Assembly (NCBI GenBank): GCA_949592205.1
Contig: CATIUR010000012.1
Location: 3,000,501 to 3,064,500 of the forward strand
DNA from: Helichrysum umbraculigerum
Lineage: Eukaryota > Streptophyta > Magnoliopsida > Asterales > Asteraceae
Direction: 5' to 3'
Length of the DNA: 64,000 nt
The notes under the pieces were generated by a model. The model saw only the letters and a program-made list of their open reading frames with translations. It made no database searches and had not been told where the DNA came from. Position numbers and translations under genes: made by a program. Positions 45,165-55,272 of this stretch are shown here, piece after piece (positions within the stretch are counted from its first letter, which is position 1; every line of letters begins with the position of its first letter).

Positions 45165-47558
45165 TGTAACACCCGCCAAATTAGGACTAGTAATTAGTGC
45201 CTAATCATACGTTAATACATGTAATTAGTTCTGTGTTAGGCTAATTAATGTATCGAATCATATATATTGTTGAATATATACGGAAATGCGATTTGATTAA
45301 ATCGTACGCAATTTAAATCGAATGTATTTCGGTTCCATAAAATACGGACGTTGGTGACCAATTTTATTAAGTAACACTGTTATGTTAAGAATATCATTTT
45401 AATAATGCTCGAATTACAATTCGTATCGTACAAACAGAACTTGCACAATTTAAAATATTTAACGCGCAAACTAACTTACATTTTATAACTCAAATATAAA
45501 TTGATTAGTAAAATATCTAAATAAAATATCGCGTAATAATTTGTATTTTAAAACGTAACAACTAATATGTAAAATAATTATTTAACGTTTGATCGACGGA
45601 GAAAACGAACACCGCACGGAGCGGAAACGCGGGGCGAAAAATGGGAGCTTAACCTCCCATTCCCCTCCCTTTTCCTCATTTCTTTCTCAACTCTCTCTCT
45701 CTCTTCTTTTCCTCTTTCCTTTTCTCTCAAACAAATCACCACCTCCATCCATCCAAATCGCAAAATAAACATATCAAACGACTTCGGATCTTCAAGATTT
45801 TTAGAGATTCACGACCACCACGCAACGATCTATCTTCCTATCTTTCCGAAATTTCATTTCGGCGATTTGTAAGTTTCCGACACAACTCCGAAAACTCTCG
45901 TTTCTAAGTATTATCACTTGCTAGTTGTTTGTATAACCTTGTAATGTCCTAAAATGGGTTGGGTAAAAATATTAGGCTGATCGATGGCCGGAAAATGCGT
46001 TTTTAAGGTTGAAACTCCGATCAGATCCCGTACGTCGCATTTGGCCTGGAGCAAATGCGACGCAGCGACTTACGTCGCACGAATCCTTGACGTCGCATAT
46101 AGCGACGCAGCCTATTACGTCGCATTGACTTGCGAATGTCGCACATAGCGACGCAGACCTTAACATCGCCAACTTAACCAACGTCGCATTAGCGACGCAG
46201 CACCCTACGTCGCATTGAATTGCGAACGTCGCAAAATGCGACGCAAACACTCACGTCGCACCCAACGTCGCACAAACCAGAAAACACAGATTTTTACTAA
46301 GTGTCGAGACCCTAAATTTTATCACTCGATTTCACCCAATTTCAAGTCCAGATGCGTTTTTCCTTAAAGCAATATAGTAGAAATAAAAATTTTCCAAGCT
46401 GACCTGGCAGCTCGACCCCAGCCAGGGGCTCTGCCCCCGGACCCCCGTACTTAGATTTCGTAGACACATTTCACACCAAACATCAAACTTGTATAACACT
46501 TTGAAACTAACAAAGTAACATCAATATCATTATTACCAATAATCACCAACGGGCCGTACGCGTTTTCAAACACTTAAACTATCCACCGAATTGGGAACAT
46601 TTGGACATTATAGTTGGACGAACAACTACAAGGTAGTCTTATTAGACACCTTCGCATATTATAACCATCGCGTGTCGTGGACACCCTCAGGTTACAAGTC
46701 TTTGGACTTCGATTCTCGGCTAATCATTCTCAGTTTATTTTCATAAACTCAACGACTCAGGTGAGTCTCATAGCCCCTCTTTTAATGTTTTACTCAGGGG
46801 TGTGATATATTGCTCAACTTTTAACATGTGAACGCAAGTACAAACATTTCATATACTACATGAGTTTTTCGAAACTAATCATTTAAAGTCCTCCGTCAGC
46901 ATAGTTGTTAATACGTTGTAGCGTGAATATTAGTATATGGTACCATATAGGATTGACCCTCCTCGTCCGGGTTAGCAAGCACTAACCGGGTAAACGGACG
47001 TACTAATATTTGGGAAGACGAATGTTGATTAGGCATTCGTGGAGGCACCACGCCCGGAATTCTCTATAGGGGACCCGGCCCTTGAGTTAAGCTCAACTAT
47101 GTGCTCATGGCTGTATACACGATGACTATCATTTAATTGCTAGATGCAATTCATTATTTAATTGCTGGATGCAATTCATTATTTAAATCTTGCGGTTCAT
47201 ACTATATTAACTGATTTCAAACCTGTGAGCTCACCAGCTTTTAGCTGACCTTTTAGCATATATCGCAGGTACCAAGCAGTAGGATGTTTCTGCTTCAGGA
47301 CTTTAGCTCGAGTCAGCATACAGACGATTGAGATTTTCTTGCATTAGTATATTTTTGTACAAGTACTTATGTACTGAAATCTCATTTTATTTAAACTCGA
47401 GCTATGTAAAGCTTTAAATGTTGTAAACAGTTCTATTATCAATATATTTTGTTAAAACGACGCATATAGAGTCGTTTACTATATATCTTTGTGCTTTGTT
47501 ATTGATTAGTAACACCCAAATCAAGCTTCCGCAAATCATCAAATTTGGGGGTGTTACA
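45165..47558 (+). mobile_element. 3' LTR of element T
   Basis: 2,394 bp, missing one 12-bp array unit relative to the 5' LTR. The hairpin array is at about 46033-46275. The LTR is followed by ACTAT and then H LTR sequence. Confidence 0.95.
46033..46275 (+). repeat. CGTCGC/GCGACG hairpin array (T, 3' LTR)
   Basis: Same five hairpins as at 38031-38285. Several differences between the copies are C/T or G/A changes within CG words, in both directions. Confidence 0.9.
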
Positions 47559-47563
47559 ACTAT

Positions 47564-50500
47564 GGCCATAGTTGGTGAGTTCACAGGTTTTATAACACAA
47601 CAAATAAATTAAAAGCTTCGTTCATAAAATAACATAAATATAAGTGATTGGTTGTATCTAAAGCGAATAGAAAGGTAGTATACGTGAGTGTTAATGCAAT
47701 TGAGGCCACTACTAAACCGATTCGACCGACACATGCCCCAAGCTCCATGTTCTATCGGTAACATGAGTAAAGGTGATACTATGTACTCACGTTGTAGTGT
47801 AAGTGAGGGGTGGTCTCCCCCTAAATAGTGCTATCCATAAATGTCAACCGCTCGTCTGGTTCTCGGACGAGTTAATAAGTAGTGTAAAAGGTATTTTCGG
47901 GAACTTTAGCACGATAGTACTCAAGCATAACAATAGTATACACCGATTCGCATAAATAGTAAAGCAAAAGTTCAACAAGTTCATAAAGAGTACAACAAAT
48001 TTAGTTAAATTTTAAGATCATGTTTTTCACCCCAAAATAATAAACACGTAAAAAGGGGCTGTGAAAACTCACAGTTAAGCGAAAGTGTAAACCGATGGAA
48101 GTAACACGTGTGCTTGTCGAGTAGTACTCCTATCCAAGTCCTATGAACACGAGGTTTCTAGTTAGATTCTCGGTAATTTGGTTTGTTGAGATTTCTTAAT
48201 TAATTATTTAGATTACCAAGTGCTAATATAGTTAGTTTTTGCCTTGAAATTTGTTAACGTCCAATATCCACATTTGATTACTAATTGAATACACAAGTAT
48301 ACAACATTCTAAAATTGTCGAACTTTTTATACAAGTCATATAGTGTCTCACGATTGTTATTGTCCAAATTTCATAGTGTTTGAGTGTTGGGACTTTGGTT
48401 CTTCACGATTTTATGATTAATAATACACAAACCGATAGTTTCATCATAAGATACCCAAACCCTTTTTGTTATCGTCCTTACCGAAAATAGTAAGTTTAAC
48501 ATTTTTATCAAAACCGAGCCCCGTTTTAGTTGACTTGGTCAAAAATACTTGGTTTGACCCAAATTTTTTCTCAAACCCTTAAATATGTTCATCAGCCGTA
48601 AAAAGTCGATTTTCCACTTTTAGCAAGTTTACAGGTGTTGGTTTAATCATACATGCAAAATCAATCCACTATCTCATTTTTCCAGAAGATACATCTCCTT
48701 GTCGAATTTTTCTAAAAATCTACAATCTGTAATCAAATCCAACAAAATTACCAGTTGATTCCCCATATGTTATCTACCTTCATTAATTTTTACAGGAATT
48801 TTAGAGAAGTCTAAGTAATTTTAATAATTACTTTTATCCTCTGAGGTCAGATTTGGATACATGCATGAAGTCGTAATTTCTGGGCAAAATCTACAGGTTT
48901 TCAGAAAATGTGGTTAACACGAAATTTGTAGACTACAAAATTTGTGAACTTTTGGCAGTGGTTTCAAGTTATTTGGAGGTGTGTGGCTCCAGATATGGCC
49001 AAAAGCATATGACTAAAGTTTCTGGATTTCTGGAACAGAATATCTATGTGTTCTCACAAAATTTATTTAAAATAGTAAATGAACTCTAAAAATCATGAGG
49101 CTGGTGGGATTTGAAAGGTAACATCTTGAACTTGATTTTAGACTATAAAAACGTCCATTTTCATTAAGAAATGAGTGAGAAACAATTTGGTGAATTTCGT
49201 ATAGAAATCTGGACAGAATATGCATGTTACATTTTATGAATTCTATGTTATGAAAAATGGTTTTTAAGTAAAGTTTTTGTTATAATACTTGTTGAGCGAG
49301 CTTTATATCATGTTATGAGAGTATTAAGAAGAATAGAATGTCCTCACAAAGGTGGTAATGATGAAGAGAAGGCTGAGATGATGATGAGAAGCTTGTAGGC
49401 TTGATTTCCTTGCAAAAATTTGAAGTTTTGAGGTGGTTGTATGGCGGATTATGATGGTCAATGGTGGTTGTGTGGTGGTGTAATCTCAGATGTTTAGAGA
49501 GGGAAAGTAGTTTGTAGAGAGAAATGGGAAAGGGTGAAAGTGTTAAGTGAAATGAAATGATGAAAATGAAATGCATGAAAGATTAATGGGGGAAGGGGGT
49601 GGTGTCACATGGGGATGCAGATTTGGGGGCCCCACAAGATGGTGGAGTGTTTAAATTTCAATTTTTAGACTGTGTTACGTACTGTGGTCATTTAGTCGTT
49701 ATTTTCGTTATTCGGTTAATCGCTAAACGTTTATTCGAATCGTTTTTAACTAACGATTTATTTGGGATATTTTTCCATTGAAGTATTATTATAATACTTT
49801 ATTTTGAGTTATCGAAATATTTTTTGGGTTTCGTTTGGTTGTCGAGTTCAGTTTGCGCGTTTCATCGCGTTTGTTACGTTTTACACAAAACGTCAAGATA
49901 ATTCGCATATTATTATACGAAATAATAATATAATATAAATAACTACTATTTAATCATAAAATAGGTTTAGGTTATTTATAGAAAATTTTCACCAACATTC
50001 GTGTTTAGTCGGATATAGTCCGATTGAATTTACTTGTCGAGTCACCGAAATTTCTGTTTTTGTGATTCGATGAGGATTTTTGTGAGGACCTAAGGAGGTA
50101 GATTTTTCTTTGTTTTATTAGGCACTTAGTGACCTAATTTAGTATGTCTAATGTTGTATATTTTAGTGCATTGGTGGATTAGTGGACACGAGGTAGGTGA
50201 TGCAGAATGCATACCCGGATAAGTTGCTAATTTCCGGGATCTATCAAAGTTGTGGACAAAGGCCTTAGTGATGATTTTACTAATGCCTGATTGCTGATTT
50301 TTAGGCCTTATTGATGATTTATTAACCTGATTGCTGATTTGCCTAAATCCAGACATAGGCCTTGTGCCAGACGGATACCTGATTGGTGATATCTAATACC
50401 TAATTGATGATATCCGATGTCTGATTGTAGATTTTGATATCTGATTGTTGAATTATTTATTATTTTTTTTTTTTTTAAAGTTCACCAAACAGTCTCTAAC

Positions 50501-50615
50501 ACGTTCTATGACTCTATTAAGCCTAAGGAGTCATAACCTAAGATTTAAGGAATGTTGTAAATGAAATTTGAGATTCGAGTGCGGTAATGACCTGAGATTT
50601 GTGACGGTTGTCACA
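47564..50615 (-). mobile_element. 5' LTR of H, outer part (right of insertion T)
   Basis: Continuation of 36877-37162. On the minus strand it begins TGTGACAACCGTCAC at 50615. It contains the GTGAGTT...CAGCCCC module (about 48055-48075, minus strand) and a pyrimidine-rich leader-like block (about 49480-49560). It is homologous in opposite orientation to S2, which starts only 34 bp away. The segment 50081-50600 is absent from the 3' LTR remnant of H. Confidence 0.85.
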
Positions 50616-50649
50616 TGGGGGTTCTGGATAGTGTTGCTTGGTAAGGTCC
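50616..50649 (-). pseudogene. 34-bp gag fragment of element A between H and S2
   Basis: On the minus strand it reads TLPSNTIQNP in frame with the gag of A that stops at 53821. It shares GGTCC with the other side of S2. It proves that S2 split A and that H is inserted just next to it. Confidence 0.75.
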
Positions 50650-53600
50650 TGTGACACCTGTCAACTTAGGTCAACCGTTGAACCTACTCGAAACCCTAAT
50701 TACGTGTGTTTAGTTTAGTATTAGGCTAAATACTTGTAATTGCTTGTAACTATTTGTATATTTATGTGAATATACACTTACGTAATTGTTTTATATTACG
50801 CTTACGTAATTAGTTGTAATTACGCGAAACTACCGGACGGAGTCCGACTTAATATACGATGTTGGTGAAAATATTTCTATAAATAACTTAAATCTATTTT
50901 TAGAAGTTATTTATCATATATTATTATTTTTATATAATAATACACGAAAAACCTAGACGTTTCGCTTAAAACGTCTCAAACGCAATGAAAACGCGCGAAT
51001 CGAATTCGGCAACCAAAAGAAAGTCATTAAATATTTCGACAACTCAACATAAAGTATTTTAACAATACTTCAATGGAAAAACATCTCAAATATATCGTGA
51101 ATTAAAACGACGCAAGAAAACGTTACGCGATTTAACGATTTAACAAAATAACGAATAAACGAACACCGTACGCAACACAGACTGGAAACTGAGAATTAAA
51201 TCACCACCCACCTTGTGGGGCCCCCATGGGCCAGCCCCCATGTGGTCACCACCCAAATCCCCCACTCAAAGGACATGCACTCTCTTTTACTCTTACAACA
51301 TACCCATTTCATGCAAGAACTCATTTTCACTCATCACTCTTTCACCAAACTCTCTAGCCACTCTCTAATCTTCAACTCTCTCTCTAGAAATCTGGAAAAC
51401 AACCACCACCATCACCACCATAAACCACCAAGGAACCCCCAAGCACCACCACTTAAATACATCACCATTTTTCAAGATTTTTGCAAGGAAATAAAGCTCA
51501 AGAACACCTCACTTCAAATCTGTCCAAACATCTCCATAAATATCATTGTAAGGGTCATACTTCTTCATAATAACTCTTATAACATGATGAAATGTTCACT
51601 CAACAAGTATTATAACAAAAGTTTGCTTAAAACTCATTTTCTAAACTTAAAACTCATAAAAATGAAAGAAAACTTTCTGTCCAGAAAGTTTTATCAACTT
51701 CCACGAATTTTATAAAAATAATTTCTCCATGAAAATGGACATTTTTATAGTCAAAAATTAAGTTCAAGAAGTAAGCTTTCCAACCCCATAAGCCTCATAT
51801 TTTTTTGAGTTGGTTAGTATTTTTAATAATTTGTATAAAAACATGTAGACAATCTGTTCCAGAAATCCAGAAACTTTCCCTTAGTATTTGGCCATATCTC
51901 GAGCTACACATATCCAAATGACCTGAAACCACTGCCCAAATTTCACATATTTCATTGGCTACAACTTTCGTGTTGACCACTTTTACTGATTTCTTGTATA
52001 TTTTGCCCAAAAATGATGATTGCATGTGTATGTCCAAATCTGACTACGAAAGATAAAAATAAACTATAAAAATGGTTAGACATTTTTACAAAATCTGGAA
52101 AAATTACAGTAAATAATCAACTCGATGAGGAACATATGTAAATTTTTTCTTAACTGATTTTGGGATAGAAGTATTTTTAATAAATTGGACAAACAGGTGC
52201 AAATCTGAAAAATTGGGATTGTGGACTGATTTTAGCAAAGGATGAAAACCAACACTTTTGGACATACTATTTAGGGAAAGACTAACTTATTGTGAGTTAT
52301 GAATATATTTAAGGGTTGGGTAAAAGTTTCGGGTCAAACCGAGTAGGTTTGACCAAGTCAACGAAAACGGGGTTTTGAAAACGTCAAACTTTCTATTTTT
52401 GGAAACTTACTATTTTTGGAAAGAATGGTAACAAAACGTTTGGGTGACATATTTAGTAACTTGGGCCTAAAACGAGACTAGAGAACACTCATGAATGAAA
52501 AACCGACACTTAGAACACTTGGACTGAATACTCTAAATCAGAAATTGGCAAGTGTTGCATAAATTGACTAAGTGTTGCATAAATTGACTAGTGTTGCATA
52601 AATTGACTAAGTATTGCATAAATTGGCTAGTGTCACCTATAACATAATACATGAAATAAAGTTTTTCATTTAGTGTTTAACTTGAATAACAACCGACAAC
52701 TACACGCAAACACAACTCGATAACACAAAATACATACTATTTAAAGTATACAATAAAACAAACATAATAGTAATGTCTTTTGAGAATTATTATTGCAACC
52801 TTCACCAACGGATCGTACACGGTTTTAATAAACAACTTACTTTGAACATACTAGTTGAGTGAACTAGCATAGATGGACATTAACCCTCCACCTACACGAT
52901 TAGCCTAAGTGGACTTAAACCCTCCACTTACATAGATGGTCCTTAAGACATCTACTTATCCACAACCTTATACATTTAGGACGTTAGAAGGTTGCACGTG
53001 GAAACACATTGCTTGCTTACTTGATTACTTGTTAGCTGTTTGCTAAACTCAGGTGAGTTCATAGCCATTTTTTACTGTTTTCTAACTGGGGTGAGAATAC
53101 AAACAACTGTTTTATATAAACTGCTTTTATGATCACAAGTACTGGTAATAACTTTTTATACGGATTGCATGAGACCTGATTAATCCACTAAAGACCTCTA
53201 CCCATCATAGTTCGTTAAAATTTATCCGTGAATACTATTGGATAGATCTGTCAGGGTTTGACAAACCTCGTCCGGGCTAGTCACTCTAGCCAACCCACGG
53301 ACGCAATTTTATTTGTGAATTAGAAGTGTACTGGATTATACACTTACCGGAGGCAAACAACGTTAAGCTCGAACTATGAGACTCATTGCAATAGTATAAC
53401 TTTTATTAACTTGTTTGATAAACAAACAAATCTTGTGATTCATACCTATGCTTTGATAACTGTTTAAACCTATGAACTCACCAACTTTATATTGACCTTT
53501 TAGTATGTATTTCTTAGGTTACCAACCGCAGTAGGATGCTTTTGGAAGCATTTAACTCGATTCACATATTTTCCAACACACAGAGATTAGATTGCATATT

Positions 53601-53815
53601 GTATTTTGTACTATCGAATATGTAGCAGAAATCTCTAGAATTATGATACGAACTCCAAGTACTATGTAAACATTTTAAATTTGGTAATGTAATTATTTTT
53701 GAAAACGTCTCATTTAGAGGTCGTTTGTTGTAATCTTTGTGTGATGATATTCGATTTGGTCGGCGCCCCCGTGATACCTCATACTTCCGCTGCCACGTGT
53801 TTTGGGGGTGCGATA
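50650..53815 (+). mobile_element. Solo LTR 'S2' (Ty3/gypsy, same broad family as H)
   Basis: It begins TGTGACACCTG and ends GGGGGTGCGATA (terminal CA changed to TA), flanked by GGTCC at 50645-50649 and 53816-53820. 3,166 bp with no primer-binding site or coding region, so a solo LTR. It contains a pyrimidine-rich block (about 51285-51390), a 19-20-bp tandem array (52549-52636), the CAGGTGAGTTCATAGCC module (about 53049-53066) and the usual CCGTCCGGG-type tail. The long frame 51215-51715 is untranslated leader-like sequence, not a gene. Confidence 0.9.
52549..52636 (+). repeat. Tandem AAGTGTTGCATAAATTGACT array in S2
   Basis: About four and a half units of 19-20 bp (AGTGTTGCATAAATTGACT with or without an extra A). 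Confidence 0.9.
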
Positions 53816-53820
53816 GGTCC

Positions 53821-55091
53821 CTTGTGGACGAGTATCGAGACGTTGGGCTAACTGACCGATTTGGTTCTCGAGGCTCTTTAGAATAGAGAGTTGATTTCTT
53901 AGGAACAGATTAGTCTGGTCTTGTCTGGTCGTAGTCTTTCGATTGAAGGCAGTCTGACCTTGGATGAATTTGTTGAGGTTATCATCAGTGCTCGTGACTG
54001 GGATGACAGTCTTCACAGGTTCAGCAGGTTGGATATCCTCAGTGGCGGTTAATAGAAGAGGTTGATTGTATGGAAGTTGTGGTTATTGTGGATATGTCGG
54101 ATATCGTGGCTGAAACCTGGGTTGGAAGGGTGGTTGGTTGTTCCGTGGAGGATATTGATTTCCTCGGTTTCTAGGCGGTGAAGTTCAAGCGAAGCCAGGG
54201 GGTTCTGAGGTCTGGCAGAAAACTGGGCCTAGTAGACTGAACCGTCAATAGGATCTTCGTACTCAACCTCATATTCTTCAGCGGGATGGTTGGCACAGTT
54301 CTGGCAAGCCTGAACTTGGTTGATCTGCTGTCGTTGTCTCTTCAGTTCTCCTATTTTCTTCGTCAGAGTTTCAATTTGATCGCTCAGAAACTTTATGGCT
54401 TCAGTTTGGTGGGTGTTATTGGCAGAAAGAGGTAAGGATGAGGATTGCTCGTTAGACTTCCAATCGTGGTGATACATCGTCATATCTTCGATCAGGCTCC
54501 ATGCTTCGTCATCGGTTAATTTCATGAAGTTACCTTGAGCAGCGGCGTCAAGATTGATGCGATGGTTAGGATCAAGACCTCTATAGAAGGTGCACACCTT
54601 GTCAGTCTTCATCATTTGGTGATTCGGATATTTCCTCAGTAAACTTTTAAATCGCTCCCATTCTGAGTAAATAGATTCATCGTGAGCTTGTTGGAAGTTT
54701 GCGATGTCATTCTTTCCTTGGTTTGTTTGGACAGGGGAAAGTATCTAGCAAGAATCTTGTTACCCATGTCTGTCCATGAGGTGATTGTCTCAAGTCCCTC
54801 AAACCAAGTAAGAGCATGTAAAGCGAGAGAATAGGGGAACAAGTATAGGCGGACTATGTCCTGTGCAACCCCATTTTGCTTGTATGAGTTTGAAACCTGA
54901 ATGAATTTGTCGATATGAGCGTTAGGATCATCATGGGGTAGACCGTGGAATTGACAGTTGTCTTTGAAGAGTTGTACGATATGGTCTTTGTGTTTAAAAG
55001 ATGCTCCATCGATCACTGGATAGCTAATCGGTCCTCCTCGTCCTTCGACGGATGGTTTGGTGTTGTTAGCGAGAGTAACATTAGCGGCCAT
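53821..55091 (-). pseudogene. gag of Athila-like element A (frameshift and stops)
   Basis: It starts MAANVTLANNTKPSVEGRGG at 55091; the same frame is open upstream into the tRNA-like region but without another ATG. The capsid core is plain (VIDGASFKHKDHIVQLF, LHALTWFEGLETITSW, NKILARYFPLS). A frameshift near 54708 moves the frame to DESIYSEWERFKSLLRK and YRGLDPNHRINLDAAAQG. A stop lies at 54229-54231, and there is a further stop before the C-terminal coiled segment FLRNQLSILKSLENQIGQLA (about 53850-53910). The order matches gag of Athila elements. Non-functional. Confidence 0.88.
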
Positions 55092-55192
55092 TTGTGGGAA
55101 ACGGGAATGTCTTTCTTCGCGGACGGTTTGGATAATCGACTCGGGATCGGGTACGAAAATGAGAGATTCAGATCCGGATGATCTGGCCGAAT

Positions 55193-55266
55193 ATTGTTGT
55201 AGTATAGTGGTAAGTATTTCCGCCTGTCACGCGGATGACCGGGTTCGATCCCCGACAACGGCGCCA
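55193..55266 (+). tRNA. tRNA-Asp(GTC)-like sequence at the primer-binding site of A (captured primer, CCA encoded)
   Basis: 71 nt plus CCA read as plant tRNA-Asp: D-arm TAGTATAGTGGTAAGTA, anticodon loop CTGTCAC with GTC at 55226-55228, T-loop TTCGATC, discriminator G and then CCA at 55264-55266. The anticodon stem has the paired change TCCGC/GCGGA. The acceptor stem has an A-C mismatch and two G-T pairs at its 5' end, the T-stem one mismatch, and the variable loop lacks a base relative to the usual plant tRNA-Asp. Nuclear genes do not encode CCA, and the CCA abuts the LTR-side AAAAACT. So this is best explained as reverse transcription through the whole tRNA primer into element A, not an ordinary tRNA gene. 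Box B is intact. Confidence 0.8.
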
Positions 55267-55272
55267 AAAACT

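Larger units (their letters stand above)
37163..47558 (+). mobile_element. Full-length Tekay-like chromovirus 'T' (Ty3/gypsy)
   Basis: 10,396 bp flanked by ACTAT (37158-37162, 47559-47563). LTRs 37163-39568 and 45165-47558 differ at about 28 sites (1.2%) plus one 12-bp repeat-unit indel. Primer-binding site TGGTATCAGAGCC is at 39572-39584; the polypurine tract AACAGGGGGAGAA is just before the 3' LTR. Interior: a coiled-coil ORF, then gag-PR-RT-RNaseH-INT-chromodomain. Domain order and a C-terminal chromodomain-like segment place it among chromoviruses; long LTRs and overall style suggest the Tekay/Del clade. It is the youngest complete element of the nest, yet gag-pol carries two stop codons. 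Confidence 0.95.
9423..50615 (-). mobile_element. Ty3/gypsy retrotransposon 'H' (host of three nested insertions)
   Basis: On the minus strand the order is 5' LTR (50615 to 47564, then 37162 to 36877), primer-binding site (36860-36872, initiator tRNA-Met type), leader (36859-36710, 26914-26732, 14574 to about 14250), gag remnant, protease, RT, RNase H, integrase (to about 9928) and a truncated 3' LTR (9926-9423). Elements T, G and N are inserted with their own target duplications; without them H is about 8.8 kb. Its 5' LTR starts TGTGACAACCG; the far terminus reads TTTCACACC on the plus strand where TGTCACACC is expected. The two LTR remnants differ at about 24 of 500 sites by hand count, so it is the oldest element of the nest. 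H itself sits in the gag of Athila-like element A. Confidence 0.85.

Noticed and set aside
51215..51715. 166-codon plus-strand ORF in S2
   Set aside because: It lies in the pyrimidine-rich, leader-like part of an LTR; its relative in H (49313-49576, minus) does not keep the frame.
55193..55266. Ordinary nuclear tRNA-Asp gene
   Set aside because: The encoded CCA, exact abutment on the LTR and position at the primer-binding site favour a captured primer; a functional gene cannot be fully excluded.
55013..55267. 84-codon minus-strand ORF starting in the tRNA-like sequence
   Set aside because: It overlaps the gag frame of A in a different phase; the conserved gag residues are in the other frame.
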